A stretch of DNA of 50,048 nt from Mycobacterium sp. 1274756.6 (lineage in GTDB: Bacteria; Actinomycetota; Actinomycetes; Mycobacteriales; Mycobacteriaceae), in assembly GCF_001668625.1 (NCBI RefSeq), contig NZ_LZLJ01000038.1:1-50048 (forward strand), in the 5' to 3' direction. The position numbers and the translations under genes were made by a program. Under the pieces are notes generated by a model, which was not told the origin of the DNA, searched no databases, and saw only the letters and a program-made list of their open reading frames with translations. This document shows, one piece after another, positions 10,333 to 19,702 of this stretch. How positions within the stretch are numbered: position 1 is the stretch's first letter; each line of letters opens with the position of its first letter.

Positions 10333-11091
10333 CTAACGGCGGCGGGCCGCGGCCAGCCGCTCGGCGAACTCCGGTGACCGCGCCGACGTGGCCTGCGGCC
10401 CCAACTCGGTGCGCATCGCGGCGGTGTGGGCGTCGGTGTCGACCGTGCCGGGGCTGGCGGTGGCGCGCATCGTGGCCTTCGTCGCCATCACCACCTGCCG
10501 GGGCGCCGAGGCCGGACCGGCCGCCAACTCCACCGCCGCGGCCACCGGATCGTCGGCCACGCGCAACGCCAACCCGTGTTGCACGGCCGCCTCGGCGTCA
10601 AACGCCATCCCGAACAGCAACGCCGCACGCGCGACCTGCGGGCCGACGGCGCGCTGCAACATCCAGGTGGCCCCGCCCCCGGGGTGTAGCCCCAACTGCT
10701 GGAACCGGGCATCGAAGCGAGCGTGCGGTCCCGCGATCCGCACGTCGGCGGCCAACGCGAGGTTGAGCCCGGCGCCGACGGCAGCGCCGTTGACCGCCGC
10801 GACGGTGGGCAGCGTGCAGGCACCGACGGCCATGAACCCGTCGTAGAGCGCCAGCAGGCCCTCCTCGGCGGCTTCGCCCAGCGCCGAGAGGTCCGCGCCC
10901 GCGCAAAACGCCTTGCCCGCCCCGGTCAGCACCACCGCGTGCACCTCCGGATCGGCCTCGGCGCGTTCCACCGCGGCGCGCAGCTGCGCCGACATCGCCC
11001 CGGTGACCGCGTTCCGGCGATCCGGGTCGTTGACGGTGATCAACGCGACCCGGTCGGTCACCGAGTACAGGACCAGATCAGACCGGCTCAT
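10333..11091 (-). CDS. echA14: Enoyl-CoA hydratase/isomerase family protein
   Basis: Crotonase-fold protein (252 aa), predicted to act on an acyl-CoA ester. It shows the oxyanion-hole segment [12 protein letters not shown] and the second conserved block [23 protein letters not shown]. Later come [21 protein letters not shown] and the C-terminal helix. The Glu pair expected of a hydratase is not clear: GLHPGGG occupies the spot where many hydratases have a Glu, so it may not be a simple hydratase. I chose ATG 11091 because an AAGGA site lies 7 nt upstream; ATG 11097 and ATG 11109 are alternatives. Position after bkdC and before a tRNA-Arg parallels Rv2486. Confidence 0.8.
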   Translation of the reverse strand: MSRSDLVLYSVTDRVALITVNDPDRRNAVTGAMSAQLRAAVERAEADPEVHAVVLTGAGKAFCAGADLSALGEAAEEGLLALYDGFMAVGACTLPTVAAVNGAAVGAGLNLALAADVRIAGPHARFDARFQQLGLHPGGGATWMLQRAVGPQVARAALLFGMAFDAEAAVQHGLALRVADDPVAAAVELAAGPASAPRQVVMATKATMRATASPGTVDTDAHTAAMRTELGPQATSARSPEFAERLAAARRR

Positions 11092-11135
11092 CGGCATATC
11101 CTTCGTCATCGGCGTTGTCGGGGCGGAGTCCGTTG

Positions 11136-11141
11136 ATGGTA
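11136..11141 (-). promoter_or_regulatory. Candidate -10 box for echA14
   Basis: On the minus strand this reads TACCAT, about 45 bp before the echA14 start, and fits the TANNNT mycobacterial -10 pattern. No clear -35 box was found. Confidence 0.3.
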
Positions 11142-11195
11142 GCCACCGTGAAGACGGCGACGACAGCACCGGCGCGGGGTGTTAAGGCGCACCGC

Positions 11196-11537
11196 TTACC
11201 GGGGTTCTCTCCGTCTGCCGCACTCGCTCATGACGAAATAGGCGCCTACCGCGGTCGCAGTCGCGACGAGGAGGGATCCCCACAATATCGGCGAGGTCCA
11301 TCCCGGTGGGCGGCAGACGGGGAGGGCGTCGTTGCGCTCCGCGCGCTCGCGGGCGAGCCGGTCGGCGTCAACCCAGCCGTAACGTGAGAACGGGAACCGC
11401 TGAGGCTGCCTGCAGGAGGTCTGCGCCGTGCCCTGCGATGACGACTTCGACGATGCGTCGCTCGCGAGGCTGCCGACGCCGAGCACGAGCACCACGACGG
11501 CCCATCCGATAGCGAAGAGAACCGCGGTCGCTTTCAT
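11196..11537 (-). CDS. Hypothetical two-helix membrane protein
   Basis: I do not recognise a family. The 113-residue product has an N-terminal hydrophobic helix (residues 2-25, KATAVLFAIGWAVVVLVLG), a polar middle with two Cys (CRQPQRFPFSRYGW and LPVCRPPGW), and a second hydrophobic helix at about 84-103 (ILWGSLLVATATAVGAYFVM) followed by a basic tail. The start at 11537 is supported by a GAGAGG ribosome site about 9 nt upstream. A helix at each end with a roughly 60-residue loop between them suggests a small inner-membrane protein. It lies between echA14 and tRNA-Arg on the same strand. Confidence 0.6.
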   Translation of the reverse strand: MKATAVLFAIGWAVVVLVLGVGSLASDASSKSSSQGTAQTSCRQPQRFPFSRYGWVDADRLARERAERNDALPVCRPPGWTSPILWGSLLVATATAVGAYFVMSECGRRREPR

Positions 11538-11621
11538 CGCTGCGCCTCTCTTCCCGGTGACCGTGCACGCTGATCATCGCACCGCGGCGTCGGGTGGAAA
11601 CACAGAAAATCGCCGGATCGG

Positions 11622-11695
11622 CACCCCCGGCAGGACTCGAACCTGCGACCACGAGATTAGAAGTCACGCGCTCTATCCAGCTGAGCTACGGGGGC
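11622..11695 (-). tRNA. tRNA-Arg (anticodon TCT)
   Basis: A 74-nt cloverleaf can be drawn: acceptor GCCCCCG/CGGGGGT, D-arm GCTC/GAGC, anticodon loop CTTCTAA, T-arm GCAGG/CCTGC with loop TTCGAGT. CCA is not encoded. The anticodon stem CGTGA/TCTCG has a T-T mismatch at its third pair (29-41), and the first acceptor pair is a G-T wobble. Confidence 0.92.
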
Positions 11696-11707
11696 AAGGC
11701 GCAGGTC

Positions 11708-11713
11708 AGTGTA
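11708..11713 (-). promoter_or_regulatory. Candidate -10 box for tRNA-Arg
   Basis: Reads TACACT on the minus strand, 13-18 nt before the mature tRNA 5' end, as expected for a stable-RNA promoter. TTGGTC lies upstream but with a short 15-bp spacer. Confidence 0.4.
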
Positions 11714-11838
11714 TCCAACGACGCCGCCGACCAATCGGTTCTGTGCCGACCGGTTGCCGTCGCCTGACGCAGGGCCGGCGCGGGCGTGACGACCGCGCCG
11801 GACAGCGCAATCGGCTCCCGCGGCCGGGCCAATCCGGC

Positions 11839-11844
11839 TAGCGT
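11839..11844 (+). promoter_or_regulatory. Candidate -10 box for the WS/DGAT-plsC-plsB2 operon
   Basis: TAGCGT in the tRNA-Arg/WS-DGAT gap, giving a predicted start near 11851 and a leader of about 87 nt. No -35 match was seen. Confidence 0.3.
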
Positions 11845-11937
11845 TGGGTGGGGCAACAGACCGCGGAACGGGAGGGTGTCGATGTCGGTGGTGGCGGATC
11901 GATTCGCCGGGTCGGGGCGCTGAGGAGATGATCGAGC

Positions 11938-13395
11938 ATGGCTGACTCGGTCAACGCCGCCGGAATGCCCGACCAACTGAGCGCGGTCGACTATCTGCTG
12001 CACCGCGGGGAGGCCAACCCGCGCACCCGCTCGGGAATCCTGAGCCTGGAAATCCTGGACACCACGCCCGACTGGGAGCGCTTCCGCGCCACGTTCGAGG
12101 CCGCGTCCCGCAAGGCGCTGCGCCTGCGGGAGAAGGTGGTGGTGCCCACCTTGCCGACCGCCGCGCCCCGCTGGGTGGTCGACCCCGACTTCAACCTCGA
12201 CTACCACGTCCGCCGGATCCGGGTGCCCGAGCCGGGCACGCTGCGGGAGGTGCTCGATCAGGCCGAGCTGCTGCTGCAGGCCCCGCTGGACACCTCGCGG
12301 CCGCTGTGGACGGCCACGTTGGTGGAAGGGCTCGCCGAGGACCGGGCCGCAACGCTGATCCACCTGAGCCACGCCGTGACCGACGGTGTCGGCGGGGTCG
12401 AGATGTTCTCCCAGCTCTACGATCTGGAGCGCGACCCGCCCCCGAAACCGTTGGCGCCGATGCCGATTCCGCGTGATCTGTCCTCCGACGATCTGATGCG
12501 GGAGGGGATCAACCGGTTCCCGCTGACCGTCGCCGGTGGTGTCCTCGGCACGGTCTCCAACGCGGTGCGGCTCGCCGGACGCATCGCCGGCGACCCCGTC
12601 TCCGCGGCGTCGGGCGCGTTCGACTACGCGCGGTCGAGCATGCGGATGATGCAGCAGGCCGCCAAGCCCTCACCGCTGCTGCTGCGCCGCAGCCTGGCCA
12701 GCCGCACCGAGACACTCGACATCGTGCTGGCCGACCTGCACCGCGCCGCCAAGGCCGCCGGCGGCTCGATCAACGACGCCTACCTGGCCGGTCTCTGCGG
12801 TGTCCTGCGTCGCTACCACGTCGCGCTCGGCGTCCCGGTCGCCACCTTGCCGATGGCGGTGCCGGTGAACCTGCGCACCGGCAGCGACCCGGCCGGCGGC
12901 AACCGGTTCACCGGGGTGAACCTGGCCGCGCCGATCGCGGTCGCCGACCCCGCGGAGCGCATCCGGCGCATCCGCGCGCAGATGACCCAGCGGCGCGAGG
13001 AACGGGCGCTGGGCCTGCTCGGGGCGATCGCCCCGCTGCTCAGCGTGTTGCCGACCCCGACGCTGGAGTCGCTGGAGGAGCGTGTCATCGCCGCCGACGT
13101 GCAGGCCAGCAACATCCCCATGTATCCGGGCGAGACCTACATCGCCGGGGCCAAGGTGCTCCGGCAGTACGGGCTGGGCCCGCTGCCCGGTGTCGCGATG
13201 ATGGTGGTGCTGCTGTCCCGCGACGGCATCTGCACCATCAGCGTGCGGTATGACCGCGCCGCCATCACCGACCGGGAGTTGTTCGCCCGGTGTCTGCACG
13301 AAGGGTTCGATGAAGTGCTGGCATTGGCCGGGGATCCGGCGCCCCGTGCGGTGCCCGCCTCGTTCACGTCGCCGGCCGCATCGGAGGGTCCATGA
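11938..13395 (+). CDS. Wax ester synthase/diacylglycerol acyltransferase (WS/DGAT) family protein
   Basis: Condensation-fold acyltransferase (485 aa) predicted to use acyl-CoA to make triacylglycerol or wax ester at the membrane. It opens with the family start DQLSAVDYLLHRGEANPRTRSG. The catalytic HHxxxDG motif appears as SHAVTDG near residue 146: the catalytic second His and the Asp-Gly are kept, but the first His is Ser. The C-half has the family segments NDAYLAGLCGVLRRY and NLRTGSDPAGGNRF. The start at ATG 11938 is preceded by GAGGAG. Its stop overlaps the plsC start (ATGA). The order WS/DGAT-plsC-plsB2 matches Rv2484c-Rv2482c, tying it to glycerolipid synthesis. Confidence 0.88.
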   Translation: MADSVNAAGMPDQLSAVDYLLHRGEANPRTRSGILSLEILDTTPDWERFRATFEAASRKALRLREKVVVPTLPTAAPRWVVDPDFNLDYHVRRIRVPEPGTLREVLDQAELLLQAPLDTSRPLWTATLVEGLAEDRAATLIHLSHAVTDGVGGVEMFSQLYDLERDPPPKPLAPMPIPRDLSSDDLMREGINRFPLTVAGGVLGTVSNAVRLAGRIAGDPVSAASGAFDYARSSMRMMQQAAKPSPLLLRRSLASRTETLDIVLADLHRAAKAAGGSINDAYLAGLCGVLRRYHVALGVPVATLPMAVPVNLRTGSDPAGGNRFTGVNLAAPIAVADPAERIRRIRAQMTQRREERALGLLGAIAPLLSVLPTPTLESLEERVIAADVQASNIPMYPGETYIAGAKVLRQYGLGPLPGVAMMVVLLSRDGICTISVRYDRAAITDRELFARCLHEGFDEVLALAGDPAPRAVPASFTSPAASEGP

Positions 13396-15101
13396 CATCA
13401 TCGCGCGACATGCGCCTGCCCGGATCGGTGGCCGAGGTCGCCGCCAGCCCGTCGGGGCCGAAGATCGGCGCCTTCTTCGATATGGACGGCACGCTGGTCG
13501 CCGGGTTCACCGGCGTGATCTTGACCCGGGAGCGGTTCCGGCACCGCGACATGGGGCTCGGCGAGATGTTGAGCATGATCCTGGCCGGGCTGAGCCATCA
13601 ACTCGGCCGCATGGAGTTCGAGGGGCTCATCAACAAGGCGGCGTCGGCGTTGCGCGGCCGGCCGCTGAGCGACCTCGACGAGATCGGTCAGCGGATGTTC
13701 ACCCAGAAGATCGAACCGCGGGTCTACCCCGAGATGCGGGAACTGGTGCGCGCCCACCTCAACCGCGGTCACACCGTGGTGCTCAGCTCCTCGGCGCTGA
13801 CCATCCAGGTCGATCCGGTGGCGCGTTTCCTGGGCATCCCCAACACGCTGACCAACCGGTTCGAGGTCGACGACGACGGCGTGCTCACCGGCAAGGTCAT
13901 GGAACCGATCCTGTGGGGCCCGGGCAAGGCCGACGCGGTGCAGAGGTTCGCCGCCGAACACGACATCGACCTCAAGGACAGCTACTTCTACGCCGACGGC
14001 GACGAGGACGTGGCGCTGATGTATCTGGTCGGCAACCCGCGGCCGACCAACCCCGAAGGCAAGATGGCCGCGGTCGCCAAGAAGCGGGGCTGGCCCATCC
14101 TGCGGTTCTCCAGCCGCAGCGGGGTCGGGCTCACCGGCGCGATCCGCACCCTCGCCGGGGTCGGTTCCCTGTTCCCGGTGGCCACCGGCGCCGTGTGGTG
14201 GGGACTGCTCACCCGCAGCCGGCGGCGCGGCGTCAACTTCTTCACCGCCAACTGGCAGCGGCTGGTGCTGGCCACCGGCGGGGTCAGCCTCAACGTGCTC
14301 GGCGCCGAGAACCTCACCAAACAGCGGCCTGCGGTGTTCATCTTCAACCACCGCAACCAGGTCGACCCGTTGATCGCCGGGTCACTGGTGCGCGACAACT
14401 ACACCGGGGTGGCCAAGAAGGAACTCGAAAACGACCCGGTGCTCGGCGCGCTGGGCAAGGCGCTCGACATCGTCTTCGTCGACCGCGACGACACCGCCTC
14501 AGCGGTGGAATCGCTGCAGGAAGTCGAACAGCTTGCGCGCGAAGGCCTGTCGGTTGTGGTGGCCCCGGAGGGCACCCGATTGGACACCACCGAGGTCGGT
14601 CCGTTCAAAAAAGGCCCGTTCCGGATGGCGATGAGCACCGGGCTGCCGATCGTGCCGATCGTCGTGCGCAACGCCGAAGTTGTGGCTTCCCGCAACTCGG
14701 TGACCATTAACCCCGGCACCGTCGATGTGGCGGTCTTCCCGCCGATCTCGGTCGCGGACTGGACACGCAAGGAGCTGCCCGACCGGATCGCCGAGGTCCG
14801 GCAGCTGTACCTGGACACCCTGGCCGACTGGCCGACCGACGAGTTGCCCGAACCGGAGCTCTACCGGCGAGCCACCCGACCCAAGAGCACCCCCGGCACC
14901 GCCAAGAAGACGCCGAAGACCAGCGCGACGAAGAAGGCGAGTGCGCCCACTGCCGACAAGACCCCGGGCGCAAAGACTCCGGTGAAAAAGACCGCCCGCA
15001 AAGCCGGCGGCCCGGCGAAGAAGACCGCCGCCAAGCCGGCCAAGAAGCCCGGTACCCGCAGCGGCGAGACCCCCTCGACGCGGCCACGGGGTCGATCGTG
15101 A
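13392..15101 (+). CDS. plsC: Bifunctional HAD phosphatase / 1-acylglycerol-3-phosphate acyltransferase
   Basis: Two-domain protein of 569 aa. Residues about 25-250 form a HAD hydrolase of the SerB-like type, with DMDGTL at 30-35, SSSALT, and [11 protein letters not shown]. Residues about 290-490 form a PlsC acyltransferase with NHRNQVD at 319-325 and EGTR at 393-396, which would acylate lysophosphatidate to phosphatidate. From about residue 497 the protein becomes a Lys/Ala/Thr/Pro-rich tail of some 73 residues with repeated AKKT-like units, resembling the histone-H1-like tail of mycobacterial HupB. The start overlaps the WS/DGAT stop, and the stop overlaps plsB2 (GTGA at 15098-15101). Confidence 0.9.
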   Translation: MTSSRDMRLPGSVAEVAASPSGPKIGAFFDMDGTLVAGFTGVILTRERFRHRDMGLGEMLSMILAGLSHQLGRMEFEGLINKAASALRGRPLSDLDEIGQRMFTQKIEPRVYPEMRELVRAHLNRGHTVVLSSSALTIQVDPVARFLGIPNTLTNRFEVDDDGVLTGKVMEPILWGPGKADAVQRFAAEHDIDLKDSYFYADGDEDVALMYLVGNPRPTNPEGKMAAVAKKRGWPILRFSSRSGVGLTGAIRTLAGVGSLFPVATGAVWWGLLTRSRRRGVNFFTANWQRLVLATGGVSLNVLGAENLTKQRPAVFIFNHRNQVDPLIAGSLVRDNYTGVAKKELENDPVLGALGKALDIVFVDRDDTASAVESLQEVEQLAREGLSVVVAPEGTRLDTTEVGPFKKGPFRMAMSTGLPIVPIVVRNAEVVASRNSVTINPGTVDVAVFPPISVADWTRKELPDRIAEVRQLYLDTLADWPTDELPEPELYRRATRPKSTPGTAKKTPKTSATKKASAPTADKTPGAKTPVKKTARKAGGPAKKTAAKPAKKPGTRSGETPSTRPRGRS

Positions 15102-17515
15102 TCGCGCCGGTCCCCGACCCGGTCGGGTTCAGTGCCGCCGAGGACGCCCTGGTGATCGCCTCGGTGAACTCGACGGTGGAAGCCGACCTCGTCGCTGACT
15201 GGCTGCACCGCCAACAGGCCGCGCACCCGCGCGCCAACATCGACGTGGTGACCCTGCCCGCCGACGCGCACGAATCGAGCCGGATGGCCAGCCTGGTCGT
15301 GCAATTGGACGCCGACGAGAACCGGCCCGTCGTGCCGGTGCGGGTGTTCTGGATTCCCCGGGCCAACGCCTCCACCCTGAACCGGTTCCTCGCCCTGCTG
15401 CCCGGACGCGACCCGTACCACCCCACCGAACGCCACCAGCGCCGCATCCTGCGCACCGACCCCACCCGCGCCCGGGTGGTGGCCGGGGAGTCGGCCACCG
15501 TCGCCGAACTGCGCCGGGAGTGGCAGGAGACGACGGTCGGCGGCAGCCCACGCGATTTCGCCCACTTCGTCACCCGGCGGGCGGCCCTGGCCCTGGAACG
15601 CGCCGAGTACCGGATCCTGGGACCGCAGTACAAATCACCGCGGTTGGTCAAACCGGAGATCCTGGCCTCCAACCGGTTCCGCGACGGGCTCGAGCAGATC
15701 CCCGGCGCCACCGTCGAAGAGGCGGGGGAGATGCTCGACGAGTTGTCGACCGGCTGGAGCCGGGTGTCGGTGGACCTGGTCGGGGTGCTCGGCCGGATGG
15801 TCAGCCGCGGCTTCGACCCCGACATCGACTACGACGAGTACGAGGTCGCCGCGTTACGGGCCGCACTGGAGGCGCACCCGGCGGTGCTGCTGTTCTCCCA
15901 CCGCTCCTACATCGACGGCGCGGTGATGCCGGTGGCGATGCAGGAGAACCGGCTGCCGCCGGTGCACGTGTTCGCCGGGATCAACCTCTCGTTCGGGCTC
16001 ATGGGCCCGCTGCTGCGCCGTGCCGGGGTCATCTTCATCCGGCGCAACGTCGCGGGCAACCCGCTGTACAAGTACGTGCTGCGCCAATACGTCGGCTACG
16101 TGGTGGAAAAGCGGTTCAACCTCAGCTGGTCGATCGAGGGCACCCGCTCGCGCACCGGCAAGATGTTGCCGCCCAAGCTGGGCCTGATGAGCTACGTCGC
16201 GGACGCCTATCTCGACGGGCGCAGCGAAGACATTCTGCTGCAGGGGGTTTCGATCAGCTTCGACCAGCTGCACGAAACCACCGAGTACGCCGATTACGCC
16301 CGCGGCGGGGAGAAGACCCCCGAAGGGGTCGGCTGGCTGTTCCACTTCATCAAAGCGCAGGGCGAACGCAACTACGGCAAGATCTATGTGCGCTTCCCCG
16401 AAGCGGTGTCGATGCGCCAATACCTCGGCGAGCCGGACGGGCCGATCGGCGCCGACCCCGACGCCAAACGCCTCGCGATGCAGAAGATGGCCTTCGAGGT
16501 GGCCTGGCGCATCCAGCGCGTCACCCCGATCAACGCCACCGCGCTGGTCTCCGCGCTGCTGCTGACCACCCGCGGCCAAGCCCTGACCCTGGGCCAGCTG
16601 CATCACACCCTGCAGGACTCGCTGGACTACCTGGAACGCAAGCAGACGCCGATGACCAACAGCGCGTTGCGGCTGCGCAGCCCCGAGGGCGTCCGCGCCG
16701 CCGTGGACACCCTGGCCAGCGGCCACCCGATCACCCGCGTCGACGGCGGCTGGGAGCCGGTGTGGCGCATCGCCCCCGAGCACGAGCACGTCGCGGCGTT
16801 CTACCGCAACTCGGTCATCCACGCCTTCCTGGAGACCTCGGTCACCGAGTTGGCGCTCTCCCACGCCCGCGACGCCGACGAGGACCGCCTCGAAGTGTTT
16901 TGGGAGCAGACGATGCGGGTGCGCGACCTGCTCAAATTCGAGTTCTACTTCCCCGACTCCACCGCCTTCCGCGAGCACATCGGCGAGGAGATGTCGTGGC
17001 AGGACGCGGCCTGGGAGGACCGGGTGCGCACCGGCGGTGAGGAGATCGACGGGCTGCTGCGCAGCAAACGCCCGCTGATGGCCAACGCCATGCTGCGGGT
17101 CTTCTTCGAGGCCTACGAGGTCGTCGCCGACGTGCTGCGCAAGGCCCCGACCCGCATCGACTCCGACGAACTCACCCGGCTCGCACTGGGCGTGGGCCAG
17201 CAGTACATCGCCCAGGGCCGGGTCCGCAGCGCCGAGCCGGTCTCCGCGCTGCTGTTCGCCACCGCCTGCCAGGTCGTCGCCGACCAGAACCTGCTGCCCG
17301 AGGACATCGAACCCGACACCGCCGAGGCCGCCGACCTGACCCGCCGCCGGGTGGCCTTCCACCGCGAGCTGCGCGACATCCTGCGCGACATCGACCGGAT
17401 CGAACGGATCGCGCGCGACCAGTTCGCCGCCCGCGAAGCGCTCCGCCGCGCCGCCGACCAAGACCGCGCCGCCGACCGTGACCGCGCCGGCGGCCAAGAC
17501 GTCCGCCAGCCCTGA
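15098..17515 (+). CDS. plsB2: Glycerol-3-phosphate acyltransferase
   Basis: PlsB-type enzyme (805 aa) that makes lysophosphatidate from glycerol-3-phosphate, the first step of phospholipid and triacylglycerol synthesis. The acyltransferase motifs are HRSYID (268-273, catalytic His and Asp), the GVIFIRRN block, and EGTRSRTGK from residue 347. The length fits membrane-associated PlsB proteins. The last 40 residues are Arg/Ala/Asp-rich with repeated DRA units and are probably disordered. Coupling to plsC by a GTGA overlap places acylation steps one and two in the same transcript. Confidence 0.92.
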   Translation: MIAPVPDPVGFSAAEDALVIASVNSTVEADLVADWLHRQQAAHPRANIDVVTLPADAHESSRMASLVVQLDADENRPVVPVRVFWIPRANASTLNRFLALLPGRDPYHPTERHQRRILRTDPTRARVVAGESATVAELRREWQETTVGGSPRDFAHFVTRRAALALERAEYRILGPQYKSPRLVKPEILASNRFRDGLEQIPGATVEEAGEMLDELSTGWSRVSVDLVGVLGRMVSRGFDPDIDYDEYEVAALRAALEAHPAVLLFSHRSYIDGAVMPVAMQENRLPPVHVFAGINLSFGLMGPLLRRAGVIFIRRNVAGNPLYKYVLRQYVGYVVEKRFNLSWSIEGTRSRTGKMLPPKLGLMSYVADAYLDGRSEDILLQGVSISFDQLHETTEYADYARGGEKTPEGVGWLFHFIKAQGERNYGKIYVRFPEAVSMRQYLGEPDGPIGADPDAKRLAMQKMAFEVAWRIQRVTPINATALVSALLLTTRGQALTLGQLHHTLQDSLDYLERKQTPMTNSALRLRSPEGVRAAVDTLASGHPITRVDGGWEPVWRIAPEHEHVAAFYRNSVIHAFLETSVTELALSHARDADEDRLEVFWEQTMRVRDLLKFEFYFPDSTAFREHIGEEMSWQDAAWEDRVRTGGEEIDGLLRSKRPLMANAMLRVFFEAYEVVADVLRKAPTRIDSDELTRLALGVGQQYIAQGRVRSAEPVSALLFATACQVVADQNLLPEDIEPDTAEAADLTRRRVAFHRELRDILRDIDRIERIARDQFAAREALRRAADQDRAADRDRAGGQDVRQP

Positions 17516-17552
17516 TCAGGCCCGGTTTTCGGGACGGATTTCCGGCTGGCCT

Positions 17553-17558
17553 TAGGCT
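17553..17558 (+). promoter_or_regulatory. -10 box for a leaderless copD-ctaG transcript
   Basis: TAGGCT ends 6 nt before the GTG at 17565, the usual distance for a mycobacterial leaderless mRNA. It supports GTG 17565 as the start, and no ribosome site is visible. Confidence 0.5.
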
Positions 17559-17564
17559 GGTCGC

Positions 17565-19571
17565 GTGAGCGTCGCCCAAACCACCCGCCGTCCGGCCATC
17601 GGACCGTTGCTGGTCGGTGTGGCCGTCCTGGCCGGCGCGGTGGCCGCCGGCACCGGCGGGCTGTCGCTGGCCGCCGCGCTGAGCACCAGCGGCCTCGCCG
17701 ACCCGGGACCGGCGACCACCTACGGGCTGCCGTTCGTGCGCGCCGCCGGCGAGATCGCCGCGGTGCTGGCGGTCGGCTCGTTCCTGACGGCGGCGTTTCT
17801 GGTCCCGCCCCAGACCAACGGGGTGCTCGACGCCGCCGGCTACCGCGCGCTGCGATTGGGCACCGTCGCCTCCGGCGCCTGGGCGGTGTGCGCGGCTCTG
17901 CTGGTCCCGCTGACGATCTCGGATGTCTCCGGCCACCCGGTCACCGAACACCTCAACCCGGTCGAACTGTGGTCGGTGGCCGGTCTGGTCAACGTCGCCT
18001 CGGCATGGCGGTGGACCGCGGTGCTTGCCGCCGCGGTCACCCTGGCCAGCCTGGCGGTGCTGCGCTGGTCGTGGACACCGGCGCTGTTCGCGGCGTCGCT
18101 GGCCACGCTCATCCCGCTCGGGCTGACCGGGCACTCCGCGGCCGGCGGCTCCCACGACCTGGCCACCAACAGCCTGCTGATCCACCTGCTGGCCGGAGCG
18201 CTGTGGGCCGGCGGTCTGCTGGCGCTGCTGGTCCACGCCCTGCGCGGCGGTGCGCACGCCGACCTGGCGGCACGCCGGTTCTCCGCGATCGCCCTGTGGT
18301 GCTTCATCGCGATGGGGTTCAGCGGGGTGGTCAACGCGGCGGTCCGGGTGCTGCCGGAGGACCTGCTGACCACCGACTACGGCCGGCTGGTGATCGCCAA
18401 AGCCGTCGCGCTGATCCTGTTGGGGGTGCTCGGGTGGCGCCAACGCCGCAGTGGCGTGGCCGCCCTGCAGGCCGACCCGCAGGCCCGCGGCGCCCTGATC
18501 CGGTTGGCGCTGATCGAGGCGGTGATCTTCGGGGCCACCTTCGGGATCGCGGTCGGGCTGGGCCGCACCCCGCCACCGCCGCTGCCGATCGGCAACCCGT
18601 CGGTGCCCGAAGTGCTGATCGGTTACGACTTCGCCGGACCGCCCACCGTGGCCCGGGTCCTGTTCGACTGGCGATTCGACCTGATCTTCGGCACCGCCGC
18701 GATCGTGCTCGCCGGCGTCTACCTGGCGGCGGTGCTGCGGCTGCGCCGCCGCGGCGACGCCTGGCCGGCCGGACGCACCATCGCCTGGCTGGTGGGCTGC
18801 CTGGCCCTGTTGTTCGCCACGTCCTCGGGGATGGGCCGCTACATGCCGGCGATGTTCAGCATGCACATGGCCGCCCACATGTTCCTGTCGATGCTGATCC
18901 CGATCCTGCTGGTGCTGGGCGCGCCGACCACCCTGGCGCTGCGCGCGTTGCCGGCCGCCGGCAAGGACAACCCGCCCGGACCGCGGGAATGGCTGCTGGC
19001 CGGGCTGCACAGCCGGGTCTCGGTGTTTTTCACCAACCCCATCGTGGCCGCGGTGATCTTCGTGGTCGGTTTCTACGGGCTGTACTTCGGCAGCATCTTC
19101 GACAGCGTGGTGAGCAACCACGCCGGGCATGTCGCGATGAACATCCACTTCCTGCTCAGCGGCTACCTCTTCTACTGGGTGGTGATCGGCATCGACCCCA
19201 CCCCCCGCCCGATCCCGCACCTGGCGAAGATCGTCGTGGTGTTCGCGTCGCTGCCCATGCACGCCTTCTTCGGGGTGCTGCTGATGGGCCGGCACACCGT
19301 GCTCGGCGAGACCTTCTACCGGGCGCTGGGGCTGGACTGGCACACCGACCTCATCGGCGACCAGAAACTCGGCGGCGGGATGGCGTGGGCCGCCGGCGAG
19401 CTGCCGCTGCTGATCGTGATGATCGCGCTGCTGGTGCAGTGGCACCGCAGCGACGAACGTTCGGCGCGCCGCCAGGACCGCGCCGCCGACCGCGACGACG
19501 ACGCCGACCTGGCCGCCTACAACGCGATGCTGGCCGAACTGGCCCGCCGCGACTCCACCGGCCGGGTCTGA
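17565..19571 (+). CDS. CopD-CtaG fusion: copper transport / cytochrome c oxidase assembly membrane protein
   Basis: Polytopic membrane protein of 668 aa, a fusion of a CopD-like N-half and a CtaG (caa3-type) C-half, as in M. tuberculosis Rv0102. Many hydrophobic helices are visible, for example GPLLVGVAVLAGAVAAGTGG at the N-terminus. The C-half has His/Met clusters suited to copper binding (MGRYMPAMFSMHMAAHMFLSM, HAGHVAMNIHFLLSGYLFYW). The likely role is copper delivery to the oxidase CuB site; this is inferred from the family. The C-terminus is Arg/Asp-rich and cytoplasmic. In M. tuberculosis Rv0102 is far from plsB2, so its place here is a rearrangement relative to that genome. Confidence 0.85.
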   Translation: MSVAQTTRRPAIGPLLVGVAVLAGAVAAGTGGLSLAAALSTSGLADPGPATTYGLPFVRAAGEIAAVLAVGSFLTAAFLVPPQTNGVLDAAGYRALRLGTVASGAWAVCAALLVPLTISDVSGHPVTEHLNPVELWSVAGLVNVASAWRWTAVLAAAVTLASLAVLRWSWTPALFAASLATLIPLGLTGHSAAGGSHDLATNSLLIHLLAGALWAGGLLALLVHALRGGAHADLAARRFSAIALWCFIAMGFSGVVNAAVRVLPEDLLTTDYGRLVIAKAVALILLGVLGWRQRRSGVAALQADPQARGALIRLALIEAVIFGATFGIAVGLGRTPPPPLPIGNPSVPEVLIGYDFAGPPTVARVLFDWRFDLIFGTAAIVLAGVYLAAVLRLRRRGDAWPAGRTIAWLVGCLALLFATSSGMGRYMPAMFSMHMAAHMFLSMLIPILLVLGAPTTLALRALPAAGKDNPPGPREWLLAGLHSRVSVFFTNPIVAAVIFVVGFYGLYFGSIFDSVVSNHAGHVAMNIHFLLSGYLFYWVVIGIDPTPRPIPHLAKIVVVFASLPMHAFFGVLLMGRHTVLGETFYRALGLDWHTDLIGDQKLGGGMAWAAGELPLLIVMIALLVQWHRSDERSARRQDRAADRDDDADLAAYNAMLAELARRDSTGRV

Positions 19572-19611
19572 CCCGCCCATCCCCAGTCGCCGATCTCTCC
19601 CCAACCCGCGG

Positions 19612-19645
19612 CCCGACGCGGCCGGCGCGGCCCCGCCGCGTCGGG
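19612..19645 (+). terminator. GC-rich hairpin, possible terminator after copD-ctaG
   Basis: CCCGACGCGGC at 19612-19622 pairs perfectly with GCCGCGTCGGG at 19635-19645 (11 bp, 12-nt loop). No U-run follows, as is common for mycobacterial terminators, so termination is plausible but not certain. Confidence 0.45.
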
Positions 19646-19655
19646 GCCGGCGGGC

Positions 19656-19663
19656 TTAATAAG
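19656..19663 (+). promoter_or_regulatory. Candidate -10 box for the SSB paralogue
   Basis: TTAATAAG is the only AT-rich octamer between the hairpin and the gene and lies 40-47 nt before the ATG at 19703. Confidence 0.3.
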
Positions 19664-19702
19664 GCCAGCCCCGCACGGGGACGACACGAGGGGAGAAACG
19701 CC

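Noticed and set aside
17172..19604. Long minus-strand open frame opposite plsB2 and copD-ctaG
   Set aside because: Gln/Arg/Gly-rich shadow translation with no recognisable motif, and the plus-strand genes have clear family matches.
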